A DNA stretch of 64,000 nt from assembly GCF_000172175.1 (NCBI RefSeq), contig NZ_ABJL02000008.1:2852001-2916000 (forward strand), given 5' to 3'. The position numbers and the translations under genes are program-made. This document shows, in pieces, positions 59,734-64,000 of the stretch. The stretch is from Bacteroides intestinalis DSM 17393 (GTDB lineage Bacteria > Bacteroidota > Bacteroidia > Bacteroidales > Bacteroidaceae). Numbering within the stretch: position 1 is the stretch's first letter; each line of letters begins with the position of its first letter. A model generated the notes under the pieces. The model searched no databases, was not told the DNA's origin, and was given only the letters and a program-made list of their open reading frames with translations.

Positions 59734-60870
59734 TCACTTTCGTAGCAAGCGTACCATCTCTTGTGCCGCCCGCTTCGGAGCACCTGCATCACCCAAGCGT
59801 GCCGCCATGTATTCATATCCATCAAGCATTCGCTGCCGATAATCTTTATCATATAGAATACGTTCCAGTTCGGCACGTGCTTGTTCAACTGTCATTGTAT
59901 CAGCTACCAGTTCCTTCACTACTTCACGGTTCGCAATCAGATTTACCAGCGAAATGTACTTCACCGTCAGTATATGGCGGCGCAGGAAAGAGACGACTTT
60001 CCCTATCGGCGTATGATAACAAACAGCTTGCGGCACCCGGAATAAAGCAGCCTCCAATGTAGCAGTCCCCGAAGTCACTAACGCCGCCTCAGCTTGTTGT
60101 AGCAGGCGGTAGGTCTGACTGAAAAGGATATTCACCTTCGCATCACCTATATATTCGTGATAATAATCGGGAGAAATACCGGGTGCACCAGCCAAAACCA
60201 ACTGGTATTCCGGAAAAGCAGAAGCTGCCCGAAGCATATCGGGCAGATTATCCTTTATTTCCTGCTTCCGGCTACCTGCCAGCAAAGCAATGATCGGCTT
60301 AGAATTCAAGTTGTTTTCACGAACAAAGTCATCAAAGGTTTCAGGGTGCTCTGCACGGAAGAGGGTCACTTCATCTACCGTAGGATTACCTACATAATGT
60401 ATCGGGTAGTGATGTTTGTCTTCAAAGAATTCCACCTCGAACGGCAGAATAGAAAACAATTCATCCACATCCCGCTTGATATTCTTGATGCGGTATTCTT
60501 TCCAGGCCCATATCTTCGGAGAGATATAGTAATAGACAGGGATATGTGTCTTCGCACGCAAAAACTTGGCTATACTCAGGTTGAAACCGGGGTAATCCAC
60601 CAATATCACCACATCGGGCTGCCAGGCAACGATATCTTCCTTGCAGCGCCTCATATTGGCAAAGATGGTACGCAAGTGCAGCAACACCGGGATAAATCCC
60701 ATATACGCCAACTCCTTATAATGCTTCACCATCGTTCCGCCAACCGCCGCCATCAAGTCTCCCCCGAAGAAGCGGAATTCCGCCTGCGGGTCTTCTACCT
60801 TCAAAGCAGCCATCAGATGAGACGCGTGCAGGTCACCAGAAGCTTCACCGACAATCAAATAATACTTCAT
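59734..60870 (-). CDS. lpxB: Lipid-A-disaccharide synthase
   Basis: About 378 residues. GEASGDLHASHLMAALK, DYPGFNLSIAKFLRAK, YYISPKIWAWKEYRIKNIKR and LLAGSRKQEIKDNLPDML are LpxB (GT19) motifs; it joins UDP-diacylglucosamine and lipid X at the membrane. I start at MKYYLIVGEASG (60870) rather than the frame's ATG at 60882, because family members begin just before this strand. Follows surE closely on the same strand, as often in Bacteroidetes. Confidence 0.95.
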   Translation of the reverse strand: MKYYLIVGEASGDLHASHLMAALKVEDPQAEFRFFGGDLMAAVGGTMVKHYKELAYMGFIPVLLHLRTIFANMRRCKEDIVAWQPDVVILVDYPGFNLSIAKFLRAKTHIPVYYYISPKIWAWKEYRIKNIKRDVDELFSILPFEVEFFEDKHHYPIHYVGNPTVDEVTLFRAEHPETFDDFVRENNLNSKPIIALLAGSRKQEIKDNLPDMLRAASAFPEYQLVLAGAPGISPDYYHEYIGDAKVNILFSQTYRLLQQAEAALVTSGTATLEAALFRVPQAVCYHTPIGKVVSFLRRHILTVKYISLVNLIANREVVKELVADTMTVEQARAELERILYDKDYRQRMLDGYEYMAARLGDAGAPKRAAQEMVRLLRK

Positions 60871-60894
60871 ATCAATTGTCAATTGTCAATTGAA

Positions 60895-61659
60895 TTAAAA
60901 CCAAGATTGTAACTCATCAATAAGATTGTAAGCCGTAACATCCACCGTAGTTGGAGTGATGGCTACATAGCCGTTATCGAGTGCCCAATGGTCGTTCTTC
61001 TCATTATCAGGGTCCGTATTCTGGAATTCACCGGTCAGCCAATAATAATGAGTATCGCCACGATGTGCAAAGTTTTCCCATTCATTCGTCCATTGTCCTT
61101 TGGATTGCTCACACACTTTAACACCTTTCAGCTCTTTTACATTCGGGAAGTTCACATTGAGACAAGTCAACGGTGGCAGTCCTTTTTCCAGAACCTGACG
61201 GGCAATCTCGCGGATATAAGGTCCCGAAGGTTCAAAATCAGGGTTCGGATCATGACAGCAAAGAGAGTAACCAATAGAGGGAACTCCTTTGAGGCAACCT
61301 TCAATTACCACTCCCATCGTACCGGAATAGTGTACATTCACAGCAGAATTATCTCCATGATTGATACCGCCGACTACCAAATCCGGTTTGCGGTCGAGCA
61401 CTGTATGGAAGGCAAGCTTCACACAGTCTACCGGAGAACCGGAACATTTGTAAATCGTAAGTCCTACATCTTTACGTACCAACTGATAATGAATAGGTTC
61501 GGTCACTGTCAGCGCGCTCGCATTGCCCGAACGCGGTGCATCCGGCGCCATTACTACGATTTCTCCCAACGGACGGAGAAACTTTATCAACTCACTAATA
61601 CCTTTCGCAATGACTCCATCGTCATTGGATATTAATATCAAAGGTCTCTGATTTTCCAT
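60895..61659 (-). CDS. surE: 5'/3'-nucleotidase SurE
   Basis: 254 residues. Active-site motifs LISNDDG, GNASALT, VGGINHGDN and YSGTMG with the metal-binding Asp pair are complete. Stationary-phase phosphatase for nucleoside monophosphates. Probably the first gene of surE-lpxB. Confidence 0.96.
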   Translation of the reverse strand: MENQRPLILISNDDGVIAKGISELIKFLRPLGEIVVMAPDAPRSGNASALTVTEPIHYQLVRKDVGLTIYKCSGSPVDCVKLAFHTVLDRKPDLVVGGINHGDNSAVNVHYSGTMGVVIEGCLKGVPSIGYSLCCHDPNPDFEPSGPYIREIARQVLEKGLPPLTCLNVNFPNVKELKGVKVCEQSKGQWTNEWENFAHRGDTHYYWLTGEFQNTDPDNEKNDHWALDNGYVAITPTTVDVTAYNLIDELQSWF

Positions 61660-61860
61660 ATTTATCCTAATTTTCAGTGCAAAAATAGCAAAAGAGAACC
61701 GGATATCAAGCTTCGAAGACTTAATATATTAAATCCATACACTTAATCTATTAATTCCTCTTGGATGCTTCCTTCATTCATCATGTTACTATGCAGCACT
61801 GAAGGCTTAGCAAAAAGGTCCTGTGAGTTATGAAGTAATTAGCCCCTAATCATTCTCTTC
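61660..61860. other. Intergenic gap before surE
   Basis: No gene, repeat or strong hairpin seen. Probably holds the surE promoter and the end of the DUF4625 transcript. Confidence 0.5.
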
Positions 61861-62346
61861 TTAATGATGTCTGTCATCCCCTCCCGTTGTACTTAACACT
61901 ATGTTGCGTGCAACATGAGCTTCATTCCCGGCAGCATCCGTACAATAAACCATCAGGTGATAATCTCCCGGAGTAGCATTAGCGGGTATCACGATATCAT
62001 GGTGATGAATATGCGCCGTTCTTTGTTCCGACACATCATACGACCTGTTAAAAGTGAAATCCACAGTAGTCCCCGTAGCCCGGGTATCGTGCGAATGATG
62101 ATCGAAATTATTATGAATCTCTATCTTATACGATTTTAGCATAACATCATCCGATAGCTCCATCTCAAAATGCACACCGTGCTCACTACCTATTGCCAGC
62201 ACCTGACCTTCGGTGGGTGAATTAAGATCAATTACCGGCTTTGTGGTATCACTAAGCGGATTATCACTATCACTACAAGCCGTAAACAACGACATAACCA
62301 TCACTAAAAGGGAAAAAATCATCGGGAAATAAAATCTTGTTTTCAT
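61861..62346 (-). CDS. DUF4625 His-rich lipoprotein
   Basis: 161 residues. Lipobox LFTAC (Cys24), then KPVIDLNSPTEGQVLAIG and PGDYHLMVYCTDAAGNEAHVARNIVLS, the Ig-like DUF4625 fold. His-rich segments (NNFDHHSHD, AHIHHHD, DDRHH) suggest metal binding. ATGA overlap with the preceding TonB receptor gene makes a coupled pair, perhaps for metal uptake. Confidence 0.8.
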   Translation of the reverse strand: MKTRFYFPMIFSLLVMVMSLFTACSDSDNPLSDTTKPVIDLNSPTEGQVLAIGSEHGVHFEMELSDDVMLKSYKIEIHNNFDHHSHDTRATGTTVDFTFNRSYDVSEQRTAHIHHHDIVIPANATPGDYHLMVYCTDAAGNEAHVARNIVLSTTGGDDRHH

Positions 62347-64000
62347 TTGAATCGTTTTTTAAAAGGTACTTTAATTAATAATTGAAAGTTTCGTCCCGGT
62401 TCAGGGATCTCCACTTTGCGGTAAAAACTGAGATGATTGTAATAACGCGTATTGAATATGTTCCGAACGGTCAGAGTAATCTCCACCTTATTTCCGGCAA
62501 CAGGTAAATCAAGAGAGCCACCTATATGGAAAAGGTTCGTACCCGGAGTACGATCTTCGTTACGGTCCACCCTATTTTGACGGGCTATGTTTTGCCATTC
62601 GGCATACAGCATATAACGTTTCTTCTGCCAAGTCAGCGTATTATGCAAAGTGGCAGGCGGAGAAAAGCTCAAAGGAATATGTTCATCACAATTATAGGTA
62701 TAGACATACTCACCGGATATGCGATAACTGAAAGCAGAAGAAATACGAACCTCTGCACCTGCCTCCGTTCCTGCAAACAATGCCTCCGTCTGTGTATATC
62801 GATAAATTTGTCCTGTATGGGGTAATACGGACCATTCCCCCGTAGGGCGCAGAAAGATATAATTGCTGAACCAGTTGACGAACGGAGAAACATACAGAGA
62901 CAATCGTCCGTACTTCAACTGATAAGAAGCATCCATTTGCCAGCCTTGCTCGGAAGAAAGTGTGGCATCCCCTTGTTCGTGGCGGAATGTACCATGATGT
63001 ACCCCATTCGAAGCCAGTTCATTCGCACCCGGCAGACGGAAACTCCGCCCAACGTTTACCTTCAGCTGATGCAGTACAGAAGGTGTCCATACCACTCCCA
63101 GCGACAGAGAATAGTCTCCGAAGCTTCTGTTTACACGACGGCTGTTCCAACGGTAGGATTCCACCTGTTCATCACTATAGCCCTGCTCTTGCAGATAAGT
63201 TGCCAGATATGGATCATCGTGGGCAAAAACATATATACGCCCATAATCATACCGTATACCTCCACTAACAGCAAGTACATTGTCCGGACGATACGTTGTA
63301 AGCCAGGATACCCCGGTAGTGAAACGCTCATATTCCGGCAGCAGAAAAGAATAGCCTGAAATTGTGTTTCTCTGAAACTGAGAATCCCATCCCATCCGAT
63401 GTTCCCAGAAAGAAGAACCGATAAGCCGCCCTATCGCAGAAAAGCTGAAAGTATTCAGATTAAAACCCAGTTCCTTATCCGGATTTGTTTGTGGCAAAGG
63501 CTGACTGCCGTAATGGGTATGGAATGCACTCCATTCTTCACGATGATTATTCTGATAACCCATATCACCCGACAGGATAAACTTCTCCCAAACATATTGC
63601 TGATGAGTAGTCACTTTCAGATGGTTCACTTTACTATAGGGAAGCTCTATGTTCCGGCTATCACCGTCATCTTCCAGACGCGACACATCGGGAATTCCAT
63701 GTGCACCGGGAAAGAAACCTGTCTTCTGAAATACATTGGACACGGCATAAACCGACTTATACCCTTTCTTTTGGTATTGGGTAAAGAAATTGATATTACG
63801 CTCCCAACCTGCCGTATTCTTCAGTCGACGACCATAGACCGGCATCTTCTGAGTCAGGTAGATTATCGTATCCACCGGGATACGATAATCCCCGAATCGC
63901 TGTTCGGAATAACGCAACTTCGTATACCAGGCATTCTTTTTGATGCCCAACATCAGCGAAGCGCCGAAAGTCTCGTTGACAGACTTTCCTAGAAGCGTTA
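62343..64000 (-). CDS. TonB-dependent receptor, 5'-truncated by window edge
   Basis: The frame stays open to the window end (LLGKSVNETFGASLMLG precedes the apparent ATG at 63953), so only the barrel part is seen, about 552 residues. Barrel motifs include LKVNVGRSFRLPGANELASNG (typical of FepA/BtuB-like receptors), ISGEYVYTYN, LHNTLTWQKKRYMLYAEWQN and a terminal NFQLLIKVPF. Linked by ATGA to the His-rich DUF4625 lipoprotein, so a metal or metallophore is the likeliest substrate; not certain. Confidence 0.88.
   Translation of the reverse strand, partial: TLLGKSVNETFGASLMLGIKKNAWYTKLRYSEQRFGDYRIPVDTIIYLTQKMPVYGRRLKNTAGWERNINFFTQYQKKGYKSVYAVSNVFQKTGFFPGAHGIPDVSRLEDDGDSRNIELPYSKVNHLKVTTHQQYVWEKFILSGDMGYQNNHREEWSAFHTHYGSQPLPQTNPDKELGFNLNTFSFSAIGRLIGSSFWEHRMGWDSQFQRNTISGYSFLLPEYERFTTGVSWLTTYRPDNVLAVSGGIRYDYGRIYVFAHDDPYLATYLQEQGYSDEQVESYRWNSRRVNRSFGDYSLSLGVVWTPSVLHQLKVNVGRSFRLPGANELASNGVHHGTFRHEQGDATLSSEQGWQMDASYQLKYGRLSLYVSPFVNWFSNYIFLRPTGEWSVLPHTGQIYRYTQTEALFAGTEAGAEVRISSAFSYRISGEYVYTYNCDEHIPLSFSPPATLHNTLTWQKKRYMLYAEWQNIARQNRVDRNEDRTPGTNLFHIGGSLDLPVAGNKVEITLTVRNIFNTRYYNHLSFYRKVEIPEPGRNFQLLIKVPFKKRFK

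Overview
This 64 kb window looks like chromosome from a gut Bacteroides or close relative. The evidence is the many Bacteroidales-type promoters (-7 TAnnTTTG, often with -33 TTTG), weak or absent Shine-Dalgarno sites, TonB-dependent receptors with carboxypeptidase-regulatory-like N-termini, many SPII lipoproteins including a NigD-like one, a non-thioester alpha-2-macroglobulin and tyrosine recombinases of the Bacteroidales invertase type. No search was run; family calls come from reading the translations.

Layout. 1-4499: end of the complex I operon (nuoL partial, nuoM, nuoN). 4590-7376: orphan multi-PAS/GAF sensor kinase. 7617-12000: TonB receptor plus beta-helix lipoprotein. 12227-15487: MscS-like channel, DUF4435 (TOPRIM-like) protein and an AAA ATPase; the last two resemble the two halves of the PARIS defence system. 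15579-24588: EamA transporter, MeaB-type GTPase, DUF1573 protein and a 1919-residue alpha-2-macroglobulin. 24753-24981: two tiny ORFs. 45146-62346: housekeeping genes (pepD, flippase-like protein, rsmA, mgtE, DUF349, AICAR transformylase, GMP synthase, tRNA-Gln, rsfS-ftsH-cdsA, NigD-like lipoprotein, lpxB, surE). 62343-64000: DUF4625 lipoprotein and a second TonB receptor running off the window.

The centre of interest is 25.2-45.0 kb. Four large lipoproteins (824-1072 aa) share a signal peptide and the sequence CKDYDDDI after it, but have unrelated ectodomains. One points left and three point right. Just upstream of each start codon (80-120 bp) lies a recombination-type site with core TTACCTATAAAGTAACGG; the copy before the leftward gene is inverted relative to the other three. 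Between the inverted copy and the first rightward copy sit a tyrosine recombinase gene and an outward-facing perfect Bacteroidales promoter (TTTG, 20 bp, TATATTTG), which at present points at the leftward lipoprotein. Inversion between the left site and any of the three right sites would connect this promoter to a different lipoprotein gene, so the locus reads as a one-promoter, four-cassette surface-antigen switch.

Two further recombinase genes, identical to each other, precede the third and fourth lipoproteins. Between cassettes sit cargo modules: a STAS-like gene with a broken ATPase remnant and a HigBA toxin-antitoxin pair, and a DUF3791-DUF3990-DUF3791 operon. Each lipoprotein gene ends in a copy of the same ~100 bp terminator repeat. 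The three rightward genes also share a nine-codon leader ORF (M(N/I)FYYSLFF) and a 20 bp perfect palindrome before the start codon.
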